From Betaproteobacteria bacterium (lineage in GTDB: Bacteria; Pseudomonadota; Gammaproteobacteria; Burkholderiales; SG8-41): a DNA stretch of 53,527 nucleotides. The stretch lies in NCBI GenBank assembly GCA_028291945.1, contig JAQGNH010000287.1, forward strand, positions 1 to 53,527, given 5' to 3'. Shown here piece by piece: positions 16,696 to 25,017 of the stretch. Position 1 is the first letter of the stretch, and each line of letters starts with the position of its first letter. The notes beneath the pieces are model-generated. The model did no database searches, had not been told where the DNA came from, and saw nothing but the letters and a program-made list of their open reading frames with translations. Made by a program: the position numbers and the translations under genes.

Positions 16696-17670
16696 CTACT
16701 CCAGCACGATACCCGAGTCCCTGACGAGCTTTGCCCAACGTGCGGCATCCTCCTGTATGAGCTGGGCGAACTCGGCGCGCGATGAAAGTTGTGTTTCGAC
16801 GCCTTGTGCCGCGAGCCTGTCCTTCACTTCCGGGGTCTGCAGTGCGCGCTGGGTCTGTGCGTGCAGCTTGTTGATGATCGCAGGGGGCGTCTTGGCCGTG
16901 ACGACCAATCCATACCACACGGGCACGTTATAACCCCGCAGCGTCTCGCCTATCGTCGGAATGTCGGGCGCAGCTTGCGAACGTTGGCTGCCGCTCACGC
17001 CGATCGCTTTGAGCCTGCCTGATTTCACCTGGGGGATCGCGGCCAAAACGGGCAACATCGAGATCTGTATTTCACCTTGGAGCACTGCCAGGATGTTGGA
17101 TGCTGCGCCTTTATAGGCTACGGAGGTCATCTTGATCCCGGACATCACCGAGAACAGCTCGCCGGCAAGATGATTTGTGGTGCCGGTCCCGGAATGCCCG
17201 AAAAGCAACGTGCCCGGCTGCTGGGATCTGCCGTATGCGATGAGCTCTTTCACGTTGTTCGCGGGCGTCGAAGGATGTACTACCATCATCGTCGCACCGA
17301 AGCCGACAAGCGAAATAGGTGCAAAAACTTTGAGTGGATCGAACGGCGGCTTGCGCCTGAAGTTCGGACTGATCGTAATCACCGGCTGCCCGAGATAAAG
17401 CGTATGACCGTCCGGGTTTGCATTCGCAGCCAGTTCCATACTGAGTATGCCGCCAGCGCCGGGCCGTCCGTCGATGATCACGCGCTGACCCAGCAACTCC
17501 CCCAGCTTCTCACCTGTTACGCGCGCGACGGTATCGCTCACGCCGCCCGGCAGAAAGCCAGTAATCAGCCGTAGAGGTCGAGTGGGGTAATTGTCGATGC
17601 TGCGGGTCTGTGCAGACGCTGCGTCGATAACCAGCAGCGCAAGCGTCATGGTCATCCACGACACACGCAT
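16696..17670 (-). CDS. Bug-family tripartite tricarboxylate transporter receptor
   Basis: 324 aa periplasmic solute-binding protein. The start at 17670 has GAGGGA upstream and gives a signal peptide (MRVSWMTMTLALLVIDAASAQ). The mature part shows Bug motifs: YPTRPLRLITGFLPGG, GQRVIIDGRPGAGG, the ligand-loop region and KLVRDSGIVLE at the end. Bug proteins usually bind carboxylates, amino acids or nicotinate-like compounds. The cognate TctA/TctB membrane subunits are not in the window. It lies 45 bases after the second Bug gene and 31 bases before the oxidoreductase, in one operon. Confidence 0.93.
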   Translation of the reverse strand: MRVSWMTMTLALLVIDAASAQTRSIDNYPTRPLRLITGFLPGGVSDTVARVTGEKLGELLGQRVIIDGRPGAGGILSMELAANANPDGHTLYLGQPVITISPNFRRKPPFDPLKVFAPISLVGFGATMMVVHPSTPANNVKELIAYGRSQQPGTLLFGHSGTGTTNHLAGELFSVMSGIKMTSVAYKGAASNILAVLQGEIQISMLPVLAAIPQVKSGRLKAIGVSGSQRSQAAPDIPTIGETLRGYNVPVWYGLVVTAKTPPAIINKLHAQTQRALQTPEVKDRLAAQGVETQLSSRAEFAQLIQEDAARWAKLVRDSGIVLE

Positions 17671-17715
17671 GACTTGATTTCCCTCGACTGTTTTATTGAT
17701 GCGGCTGAAACGCAA

Positions 17716-18723
17716 TCAGTCGACTTTCGCGCCCGCGTCGCGCACGACCTTACGCCATTTCACGACTTCAGACTTGATGAGCGCGCCCAATTGCTCAGGC
17801 GTGCTCGATTGAAGATCAATGCCCTGTGCCACGAAGCGCTCCTGCATGTCGCGTTCTGCAAGCGCGTGCGCGATCTCTGAATTTATTTTGTTCACTATGG
17901 GACGCGGTAACGCCGCCGGGCCCAGAACGCCGTACCAAGGCACGGCAGAAAACCCCGGCAATCCCGACTCTGCGATCGTCGGAAGATCCGGCGCCTGGGG
18001 CGAGCGTTTTGCACTCGAGATGCCGACTGCACGCAGCTTGCCGGCGCGCACGTGTGGCATCGCCGTCAGCATGTTGCTGAACATCATTTGCACGCGGCCC
18101 GCGACGAGATCGAGCAATGCCGCTGCATTCCCCTTGTACGGAACGTGAACGATGTCGATCGCCGCGGACGTCTTCAGCAGCTCGCCCGTGAGGTGGGTGG
18201 GCCCCCCGTTTCCGGCCGACGCGAAGTTGAGCTGACCCGGACGCGCTTTCGCATAGGCGATCAGCTCCTTCACATCTTTTGCAGGGACAGAAGGATGGAT
18301 CACGAGCGCCAGCGGCAACGTCGCAATCAGCGTGATCGGCGTGAAGTCACGCACCGGATCGAAGCCGACCTTCGGGTATAGCGATACGTTGATCGCGTGC
18401 GTGCCGACGTGGCCGATCATGAGCGTGTACCCGTCAGGTGCGGATTTCGAAACGACTTCGGCGCCGATATTGCCCCCGGCTCCCGCGCGATTGTCCACGA
18501 CGAATTGCTGGCCCAGCCGCTGCGATAATTTCTCAGCGACTGCGCGTGACATCAGATCCGTCGGACCCGACGGCGCGAATGGGACGATCCACCGCACCGG
18601 ACGATCGGGATAGCCCTGAACGCTGTTCTGGGCGAGGGTCGGAAAGGAAAGGACAGCGCAGAAAAAAGTGACGAAGCGAAATGCGAACCGCATGTTCGCG
18701 GTGCTTCGCAAACTGCGTGCCAT
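17716..18723 (-). CDS. Bug-family tripartite tricarboxylate transporter receptor
   Basis: 335 aa periplasmic binding protein. The signal peptide is FAFRFVTFFCAVLSFPTLAQ. Family motifs are YPDRPVRWIVPFAPSGPTD, GQQFVVDNRAGAGGNIG and the repeated FTPITLIATLPLALVIHPSVPA block. The ATG at 18723 overlaps the stop of gamma-glutamyltransferase by one base (TGATG), so the two are translationally coupled; an alternative start at 18693 would give a shorter signal peptide. Coupling to a gamma-glutamyl hydrolase suggests the ligand is a gamma-glutamyl compound or one of its products, which is inference. Confidence 0.93.
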   Translation of the reverse strand: MARSLRSTANMRFAFRFVTFFCAVLSFPTLAQNSVQGYPDRPVRWIVPFAPSGPTDLMSRAVAEKLSQRLGQQFVVDNRAGAGGNIGAEVVSKSAPDGYTLMIGHVGTHAINVSLYPKVGFDPVRDFTPITLIATLPLALVIHPSVPAKDVKELIAYAKARPGQLNFASAGNGGPTHLTGELLKTSAAIDIVHVPYKGNAAALLDLVAGRVQMMFSNMLTAMPHVRAGKLRAVGISSAKRSPQAPDLPTIAESGLPGFSAVPWYGVLGPAALPRPIVNKINSEIAHALAERDMQERFVAQGIDLQSSTPEQLGALIKSEVVKWRKVVRDAGAKVD

Positions 18724-20297
18724 CAGGTCGCGCTTTCTGCCACAGCACCTGACCAGGGCGACATCACGTCCGTAATCCCGAAGTGCATGCCCTCATTCGG
18801 ATCGCGCAGCACTGCGCTGGGGCAGGCGAAGTTCGTCGGGTATACGACGAGCTCGGTATCCGTGACAGGAAACTGCTCCCCGAGCCCGCTGCGAATTGCG
18901 GAGGGCAGTCGGGGATCCACGCCCACGCTTTCACCGCCGCTCGCATCGATCCGCGGCTGATGGAAAGCGTCGTCGAGCGTCATGTGGTGATCGATCAGAA
19001 ACGAGGCGATCTGATAAACCGCGGGAAGAATCTTGCGCCCGCCCGAAGCGCCAAGCGCGAACCACGCATTGCCGTTACGGCTTGCGATCATCGGGCACAT
19101 GTTCGTCAGAGGCCGCTTGTTCGGCGCGAGCGAGTTCGGGGAGCCCGGGCGTGGATCGAACCACATGATCCCGTTGTTCATCAGAACGCCGCTCGTTGGC
19201 AGTACCACTTTCGAGCCGAAAACCGAAAGCAGCGTCTGGGTGAGTGCCACCATGTTTCCGTGATGGTCGACCACGTTGAAGTGAGTGGTCGTGGAGGGAT
19301 CGCGATGATCGCTCGTTTCTCCCATGGTCGCGAGGCGCTCGGCGTAACCTTCGCGCAGAATGCGTGCGTAAGCGAGAAATGCATCAGCGTGAGGCCCGCC
19401 TGATCGCAGCTTCACGTCCTCGAGTTTTCTCAGGGCGCGTTGCATCGTGGGCCCGGCCGTAAGTCCGGGTGCGAGCGCGATGTGGGCGCCCCGATATTCG
19501 GTCTCGAGCGGTTTGACGATACGCGCGTGATAGTTGCGCAGATCCTCGAGCGCGAGATTTCCCCCCATTGCGTGGATGTCGCGAGCGATGCTCGCAGCGA
19601 CGTCGCCTTCGTAGAAATCGCGCCGACCGGCATCGGCCAGACGCCGCAGGGTACCTGCAAGGCCTTTGAGAACAAGCCGGCGCAGTTGTGCGCCCGCCGC
19701 GGTGACTGGTGGGAAGCCGTCCTGAAGCCAGATATCCCTGGTCGTCGGGTAACGCGCGAGCTCGCGTGCCATGGTGGCCGTCTTGAGCGTGAGAAACCAG
19801 TCGACCGCGATGCCCTTATCCGCCAGTGCAATCGCCGGCTGCATGACATCTGCAAACCGCATCGTTCCAAATTTTTCAAGCGCGAGACCGAGGCCGTCCA
19901 CATGTCCTGGAACGGCGATCGACAGCGGGCCGTGAACGTTGCGATCGTCCTGGACGGTCGGCCAGGTAAACAGATCGCTCGTGTAGCCGCCGGTCAGCGG
20001 GTAGGCTGCCGGATCGAGCTTGCGCGGCGATATCGGCCCGAAATCGACCACTTCGACTCGCTGCTCCTTGGCGAGGTAAACGAGCATGAAGCCGACGCCG
20101 CCAAGTCCGCTGTTCCACGGCTCCACTGCTGCGAGCGAGAATCCCGTAGCGACAGCCGCATCGACCGCATTGCCGCCAGCGCGCAGAATTTCCGCGCCCG
20201 CTTGGCCCGCAACGCGGTTCTGTGTGGCAACAATGCCGCCACGCGAGTGCGCGACGGGCTTACGCACGTGCCAGTTCTGGACGAGGTGTTCAAGCAT
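18723..20297 (-). CDS. ggt: Gamma-glutamyltransferase (probably cytoplasmic)
   Basis: 524 aa. It hydrolyses or transfers gamma-glutamyl groups after self-cleavage before a Thr nucleophile, here Thr337 of TTTHFNVVDHHGN. Other family blocks are GGNAVDAAVA, GLGGVGFMLVY and the C-terminal ALGASGGRKILPAV. Unlike E. coli Ggt it has no signal peptide and is somewhat short, so it may act in the cytosol on imported substrate, like gamma-Glu-putrescine-type or gamma-glutamyl-amide hydrolases. It heads a four-gene minus-strand operon with two Bug receptors and an oxidoreductase. Confidence 0.92.
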   Translation of the reverse strand: MLEHLVQNWHVRKPVAHSRGGIVATQNRVAGQAGAEILRAGGNAVDAAVATGFSLAAVEPWNSGLGGVGFMLVYLAKEQRVEVVDFGPISPRKLDPAAYPLTGGYTSDLFTWPTVQDDRNVHGPLSIAVPGHVDGLGLALEKFGTMRFADVMQPAIALADKGIAVDWFLTLKTATMARELARYPTTRDIWLQDGFPPVTAAGAQLRRLVLKGLAGTLRRLADAGRRDFYEGDVAASIARDIHAMGGNLALEDLRNYHARIVKPLETEYRGAHIALAPGLTAGPTMQRALRKLEDVKLRSGGPHADAFLAYARILREGYAERLATMGETSDHRDPSTTTHFNVVDHHGNMVALTQTLLSVFGSKVVLPTSGVLMNNGIMWFDPRPGSPNSLAPNKRPLTNMCPMIASRNGNAWFALGASGGRKILPAVYQIASFLIDHHMTLDDAFHQPRIDASGGESVGVDPRLPSAIRSGLGEQFPVTDTELVVYPTNFACPSAVLRDPNEGMHFGITDVMSPWSGAVAESAT

Positions 20298-20472
20298 GGA
20301 AGCGACCGATGGGATGCTGAGGAGACCGAATCATATCAATGCGCACGGCGGCAGGCGAGAGGTGCGACGTGTGGAGACGACGCGCAAAGAGCCGAGGCTA
20401 TAATCGAACGCCCATAGCAGCGCCATGCTCTTGCCGTAACGCCGATCCGTTGCCGCCTATTTTCGATAACGC
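20298..20472. promoter_or_regulatory. Divergent intergenic region, ggt operon / deacetylase
   Basis: The 175-base gap between two divergent starts. TATAAT at 20399-20404 on the plus strand is a good -10 box for the deacetylase but has no clear -35 box. No operator palindrome stands out. Confidence 0.35.
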
Positions 20473-21318
20473 GTGATGACCAAACACATCGTCTGCCTCA
20501 CATTCGATTTCGACGCGATCTCCGGGTTTATTTCGCGCGGACAAACCACGCCAGGATGGATTTCGCGTGGCGAGTTCGGGCCGCGCGTAGGCGCGCCGCG
20601 GTTACTAAAACTCTTACGCAAGTACGACATCGCGAGCTCGTGGTACGTACCCGGGCATACCATCGAGACGTATCCGGATGCGGTCAGAGCCGTAGTCGAT
20701 GCCGGCCACGAAATCGCGCATCACGGCTGGACTCACCGTCCCCCTGCGAGTCTTACGCGAGAAGAGGAAGAGGCGGAGCTTGTTCGCGGCAACGAAGCGA
20801 TACGAACAATCTCCGGAGAGTACGCGCGCGGTTACCGTTCGCCATCCTGGGACCTCAGTCCACATTCAGTCGAGCTCATGTTGAAGCATGGCTTCGTGTA
20901 CGACAGCAGCATGATGGGTGACGACTACACACCTTATTACGCGAGGCAGGGCGACGTCGTGCCACTCGAGCGACCTGCGCAGTTCGGAAACAAAAGCGCA
21001 CTGGTCGAGATGCCGATCCACTGGTCGACCGACGATTCGCCGCACTTCGAGTTCGTTCGCACGGAAAACAGTGTACGGCAGGGACTGCAGAACGCCACGA
21101 ACGTTCTGGACAACTGGATCCATGATTTTCTGTACATGCAGGAAGCAGTGGAGTGGGGCGTACTCACGTATACGTGCCATCCATTCATCATCGGGCGCGG
21201 ACATCGCATCATGATGCTCGAACGGCTTATTCAACGCGTGAAGGATTCGGGCGCCGTGTTCCAGCGCATCGACGAGACGGTGGAAGAATTCAGGCAGCGC
21301 TGTCCCGCGGCAGGCTGA
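20473..21318 (+). CDS. Polysaccharide deacetylase-family (NodB-like) hydrolase
   Basis: 281 aa. A metal-dependent deacetylase or amidohydrolase of carbohydrate esterase family 4 type. The first catalytic motif is TFDFDA (Asp residues), the metal-binding His motif is HEIAHHGWTH, and the Arg motif is GYRSPSWDLSP. The family in soil betaproteobacteria often includes allantoinase- or formamidase-like enzymes rather than true chitin deacetylases, and this one has no signal peptide, so an intracellular small-molecule substrate is plausible. The frame begins with GTG followed directly by ATG (20476), either of which may be used. It is convergent with the third Bug gene. Confidence 0.88.
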   Translation: MMTKHIVCLTFDFDAISGFISRGQTTPGWISRGEFGPRVGAPRLLKLLRKYDIASSWYVPGHTIETYPDAVRAVVDAGHEIAHHGWTHRPPASLTREEEEAELVRGNEAIRTISGEYARGYRSPSWDLSPHSVELMLKHGFVYDSSMMGDDYTPYYARQGDVVPLERPAQFGNKSALVEMPIHWSTDDSPHFEFVRTENSVRQGLQNATNVLDNWIHDFLYMQEAVEWGVLTYTCHPFIIGRGHRIMMLERLIQRVKDSGAVFQRIDETVEEFRQRCPAAG

Positions 21319-21367
21319 GAGGAGTGAAAAACTTTATTTCATCGATGCGCGCCCAGAACGGCGCTGG

Positions 21368-22345
21368 CTACTCGATCTTCGCGCCCGACGCTTTGACGAT
21401 CTTCGTCCACCGGGCGACTTCCCGGCGCTGGAAAGCGGCAAAGTCCTCCGCGCTTCCTCCAGCTATATCCGCGCCCAGACTGGAGAATCGCTCGCGTATA
21501 TCGGGCATGCGAAGGATCTTCCCGATCTCGGTGTTGAGGCGGGCGACGATCTCGCGCGGCGTGCCGGCCGGCGCGTAAACACCGAACCATTGCAATGCCT
21601 CGAATCCGGGCAATCCGGATTCGGCAACGGTCGGTACGTCCGGCACAACCGGCGATCGCTTGGGGTTCGTCACCGCGAGCGCATTCAACCGGCCGGTCTT
21701 CACGTAGGGCAGAAATGACACCGCAGTGCCGAACATGAGGCTCACCTGTCCACTCGCAAGATCGACCAGTGCCGGTGTATCCCCTTTGTAAGGTACGTGC
21801 AGCATCTGTATGCCGGCCAGAGACTTGAAGTGTTCGCCAATCAGGTGCGATATACCCCCATTACCCGACGACGCGAAAGAGAGGGCGTTAGGTTGACGCT
21901 TCCCAAGCGCGATCAGATCTTTGACGTTTCTTGCTGGAACCGAAGGGTGGGCGGCGAGCAATACGGTGGCGGTGGCAAGCAGCGTCACCGGCGCGAAATC
22001 ACGCACAGGATCGTACGGGAGCTTCACATACAGACCGGGCGCGATTGCGTGCGTGCTGCTGGTGCCGATGAGGATGTTGTAGCCGTCTGCAGGCGCTTTG
22101 GCCGCAATGTCCGAACCGATCGTGCCGCCAGCCCCGCCGCGGTTATCGACGATCACTTGTGGGCCCATTGCATCGGTGAGCTTTTGGGCGACGAGGCGCC
22201 CGACGATGTCGGTCGCACCACCCGCAGGGAAGGGCACGATCATGCGCACCGGTTTCGTGGGATATGCCTGCGCCGCGGCCGGAAGTGGCGCCGCCGTCGA
22301 GGCGGCGTAGCCAATGAGCGCGCAAAGCAGGTAACGCTGAATCAT
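21368..22345 (-). CDS. Bug-family tripartite tricarboxylate transporter receptor
   Basis: 325 aa. The start at 22345 is preceded by CAGGAACTC and opens a signal peptide ending in PLPAAAQA. Motifs are YPTKPVRMIVPFPAGGATDIVGR, MGPQVIVDNRGGAGGTIGSD and LHVPYKGDTPALVD. This is the third Bug gene within 6 kb, and it is monocistronic, with a convergent deacetylase on one side and divergent gltX on the other. Ligand unknown. The open frame extends 34 codons upstream of the chosen start, but there it overlaps the gltX region and lacks signal character. Confidence 0.93.
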   Translation of the reverse strand: MIQRYLLCALIGYAASTAAPLPAAAQAYPTKPVRMIVPFPAGGATDIVGRLVAQKLTDAMGPQVIVDNRGGAGGTIGSDIAAKAPADGYNILIGTSSTHAIAPGLYVKLPYDPVRDFAPVTLLATATVLLAAHPSVPARNVKDLIALGKRQPNALSFASSGNGGISHLIGEHFKSLAGIQMLHVPYKGDTPALVDLASGQVSLMFGTAVSFLPYVKTGRLNALAVTNPKRSPVVPDVPTVAESGLPGFEALQWFGVYAPAGTPREIVARLNTEIGKILRMPDIRERFSSLGADIAGGSAEDFAAFQRREVARWTKIVKASGAKIE

Positions 22346-22436
22346 CGAGAGTTCCTGAGGTTTGTCGTGCGGGGTAGCCCCGAATTCGAGGCGTAGGGTT
22401 ATCGTACAATAGTCGTCTTTTCGGGTGTCACTTTCC

Positions 22437-23831
22437 ATGGTTCGCACGCGGTTTGCTCCGAGTCCAACGGGTTATCTGCACATCGGCGGCGCCCGCACGG
22501 CGCTTTTTTGCTGGGCGTTTGCGAAAAAGCGCGGCGGGACATTCATTCTTCGCATCGAAGACACGGATCGAGAGCGCTCGACCCAGGCCTCGGTTCAGGC
22601 GATTCTGGACAGCATGCAATGGCTTGGACTCGATTATGAGGGGCCGTATTATCAGATGGAGCGGCTCGAGCGTTATCGCGCCGTGGCTGAGCAACTGGTC
22701 AAACACGGGCATGCCTACTACGACTATGCGAGCAAGGAGGATCTCGACGCGTTGCGTGAGCTGCAACGCTCGCGAGGTGAGAAACCACGCTACGATGGGC
22801 GCTGGCGCCCTGAGAACGTAGCGCGTCTTAAGCTTGCGCCACCAGCGGGCGTTGCCGCGGTCATTCGCTTCAAGAATCCTGGCGAAGGTGCGGTGACCTT
22901 CAACGACCTCGTCAAGGGACCGATCACTGTCGCGAATTCGGAGCTCGACGATCTCGTACTGATGCGCTCCGACGGCATCCCGACCTATAACTTCGGCGTC
23001 GTCGTAGACGACATCGACATGCAAATTACGCACGTCATTCGCGGCGACGATCACGTCAGCAATACGCCGAGGCAAATCAATGTGTATCGGGCGCTGGGCG
23101 TCGAGGCGCCGCAATTCGCGCACGTGCCGATGATCTTGGGCCAGGACGGAGAGCGCCTGTCAAAGCGACACGGCGCAGTGAGCGTCATGCAATATCAGGA
23201 GGAGGGTTACCTGCCAGAAGCACTCGTGAACTACCTCGCGCGTCTCGGCTGGTCACACGGCGACGAGGAAAAGTTTACGCGCGAGAAGCTCGTCGAGTGG
23301 TTCGACCTCGGGCACATCAGCAAATCGCCTGCACGCTTCGATCCCGAGAAGCTGACCTGGCTCAACGCACAGTACATCAAGGAAGCGGACAATGTGCGGC
23401 TTGCCGAATTAACGATGCCCTTTCTTGTGGCGACGGGGTGTGACGTCACGGTCGGCCCGCGCCTGGAGCAGGTGATTGCGCTCATGAAGGAGCGGGTGAG
23501 CACGATCAAGGAGCTTGCGGCCGCGATAGTTTATTTCTACTGCCCCGTCGAAGCATCGGATGAGCTCATGCGACAGCACCTGACCGACGAAATCAAACCC
23601 GCAATGCGCGACTTGCGGCAACGATTCGGAACGACCGAGTGGAATCGCGCGAAGATCAACGAGACGATCAAGTCCGTGATTGGCGACCACAAGCTCAAGC
23701 TGCCGAAGATTGCGATGCCGTTACGCGTGGCAGCCACCGGCACGACACACACCCCTTCCATCGACGCGACACTGGAATTGATCGGGCGAGACGAGGTGCT
23801 TGCGCGCTTGGACAAAGCGCTTAGGGGTTAG
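22437..23831 (+). CDS. gltX: Glutamyl-tRNA synthetase
   Basis: 464 aa. It charges tRNA-Glu with glutamate using ATP. HIGH-type motif YLHIGGAR near the N-terminus, second class I motif RLSKRHG (KMSKS equivalent), and MVRTRFAPSPTG at the start are diagnostic of bacterial GluRS. GTG at 22425 is a possible upstream start, but homology begins at the ATG at 22437. It is followed within 60 bases by the tRNA-Ala gene and then tRNA-Glu, its own substrate. TACAAT at 22405-22410 is a possible -10 box. Confidence 0.97.
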   Translation: MVRTRFAPSPTGYLHIGGARTALFCWAFAKKRGGTFILRIEDTDRERSTQASVQAILDSMQWLGLDYEGPYYQMERLERYRAVAEQLVKHGHAYYDYASKEDLDALRELQRSRGEKPRYDGRWRPENVARLKLAPPAGVAAVIRFKNPGEGAVTFNDLVKGPITVANSELDDLVLMRSDGIPTYNFGVVVDDIDMQITHVIRGDDHVSNTPRQINVYRALGVEAPQFAHVPMILGQDGERLSKRHGAVSVMQYQEEGYLPEALVNYLARLGWSHGDEEKFTREKLVEWFDLGHISKSPARFDPEKLTWLNAQYIKEADNVRLAELTMPFLVATGCDVTVGPRLEQVIALMKERVSTIKELAAAIVYFYCPVEASDELMRQHLTDEIKPAMRDLRQRFGTTEWNRAKINETIKSVIGDHKLKLPKIAMPLRVAATGTTHTPSIDATLELIGRDEVLARLDKALRG

Positions 23832-23847
23832 CGCCTGTGCCCCTTTA

Positions 23848-23876
23848 TTTACAGCCCAAGGGCTGCCCGGTATAAT
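23848..23876 (+). promoter_or_regulatory. Sigma-70 promoter for tRNA-Ala/tRNA-Glu
   Basis: TTTACA at 23848-23853 and a perfect TATAAT at 23871-23876 are separated by 17 bases, 14 bases before the tRNA-Ala 5' end. The GC-rich discriminator after the -10 (GCCCGC) is typical of stable-RNA promoters under stringent control. Confidence 0.8.
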
Positions 23877-23890
23877 GCCCGCTCTCTCGT

Positions 23891-23966
<76 letters not shown>

Positions 23967-24008
23967 GTAACACCCTCGTCGTAGTGAAGCAGCACCGAAA
24001 GTCCTTTA

Positions 24009-24084
24009 GTCCCCATCGTCTAGAGGCCTAGGACATCGCCCTTTCACGGCGGTAACCGGGGTTCGAATCCCCGTGGGGACGCCA
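24009..24084 (+). tRNA. tRNA-Glu (anticodon TTC)
   Basis: Acceptor GTCCCCA pairs with TGGGGAC, discriminator G, encoded CCA at 24082-24084. The anticodon loop CTTTCAC gives TTC. T-arm GGGGTTCGAATCCCC. It lies 42 bases after tRNA-Ala and is likely co-transcribed. No clear terminator follows. Confidence 0.96.
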
Positions 24085-24181
24085 GTAACGCTGCTCGCTG
24101 TCAAATGCGCACGCGTGCTGGGATCTCAGCTATTTTTACTGTGCTGATCGTAGACCCGTAAATCGCGCGCGACTGAAACGT

Positions 24182-24204
24182 GTGCTAGTCGCCGGCGACT
24201 GCAC
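24182..24204. repeat. Near-perfect 22-base palindrome
   Basis: GTGC-AGTCGCC at 24182-24193 (with one extra T at 24186) is the reverse complement of GGCGACTGCAC at 24194-24204. It lies about 100 bases after tRNA-Glu with no adjacent gene start. It could be a transcript-end hairpin without T-run or a protein-binding site. Confidence 0.45.
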
Positions 24205-24318
24205 ATTTAACCAGCCGGCTTCCAAACGCGTTCCCCTAACGTGTCTTTTCAGAGGATGTCGAGAAACTTACCCGTACGGCAACCTCGCGTTCCATCATGA
24301 GCGGACGACGCTGCCGCC

Positions 24319-24510
24319 TCACAGCTTCGACCGCGCGCGTTGAACCGCATGACGCGCGGCGTCGATCACGCAGTCGATGCGTTTGATAAACGACTGTGTA
24401 GAGTGAAACTGCGCGTTATCCCCGTTCACGTGCCTCCAACGCCATTCGTGCCGTGCGTCCTGCTCAAAATGCCATTGCGGAAGGCTAACCAATTTGGGCA
24501 ATCTCTGCAC
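24319..24510 (-). CDS. Small W-x-W / Cys protein (hypothetical)
   Basis: 63 aa from a GTG start that lies just after an in-frame stop. The pattern WHFEQDARHEWRWRHVN, then a Thr/Ser/Phe run, then IDCVIDAARH matches the domain of the 13315-13779 protein and of the frame near 34.0 kb: WxF, WxW, Cys and an Ala-rich end with similar spacing. No good ribosome site is visible, so it could be a fragment of a longer ancestor. Function unknown. Confidence 0.45.
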   Translation of the reverse strand: MQRLPKLVSLPQWHFEQDARHEWRWRHVNGDNAQFHSTQSFIKRIDCVIDAARHAVQRARSKL

Positions 24511-24519
24511 CGCAGGTCG

Positions 24520-24627
24520 TTAAGAAGTGAAACTAAGCCAGGCCGCCATGCTGTCGCCGACCAGGAACAAGATAATGAGGACGGCGCACACTATGACGAA
24601 GTGATTTGCTGGAGATCGTGCACGCAT
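24520..24627 (-). CDS. Possible 35-aa single-helix membrane protein
   Basis: The minus-strand ATG at 24627 gives MRARSPANHFVIVCAVL followed by IILFLVGDSMAAWLSF: a short positively charged start and one strong transmembrane helix. The ribosome site is weak. An in-frame ATG at 24735 would add 36 residues that look unlike protein. An AT-rich inverted repeat lies about 75 bases upstream. Single-helix proteins this short cannot be confirmed by sequence alone. Confidence 0.35.
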   Translation of the reverse strand: MRARSPANHFVIVCAVLIILFLVGDSMAAWLSFTS

Positions 24628-25017
24628 CGAGCACGCTCGCTTGTTCGCGAATAACATATGTGTCGCCTCTGGCCAAGTGCTGCTCACAAGAACGTTAAAT
24701 TGATTTAATGGTTCTGTATGTGCGACAGCGAACATAGCTGAGCGTCTGCTCGCTGAGACTGGCCGTGATGCCCGTAAGAGCTCATTTGCTCTCGCGTCAG
24801 CGACACGTGGCTCGGCCCGGCGGCTTGTCGCGCATCGTTGTCAAATGCGCCGCACCATATAAATGGCAGCAAACTGTCCGCGAGCAACTCGGAGCCTGAA
24901 ACGCAATGTCGGTTAGTCGCCTCCGCACGATGGGAGAGTGGCGGCGGTATTTGTCCGAGTCTCGAAAGCTTAAGCGACACGGGTCGATCGGTAGGCGGAA
25001 CTTGCTGCAGCCGCTGT
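24628..25017. other. Intergenic 390 bases with AT-rich inverted repeat
   Basis: The one notable element is at 24690-24714: GAAC-TTAAAT, two bases, ATTTAA-GGTTC. Its core TTAAA-TTGA-TTTAA has the 14-base dyad layout of Crp/Fnr-family sites. The Crp/Fnr gene itself ends just to the right, at 25018. Otherwise nothing is recognisable. Confidence 0.4.

Noticed and set aside
19440-20417. 325-aa plus-strand frame antisense to gamma-glutamyltransferase
   Set aside because: It mirrors a full-length enzyme with catalytic residues and lacks any motif or ribosome site.
22428-23123. 231-aa frame antisense to gltX
   Set aside because: It mirrors the conserved GluRS catalytic domain; no independent evidence of coding.
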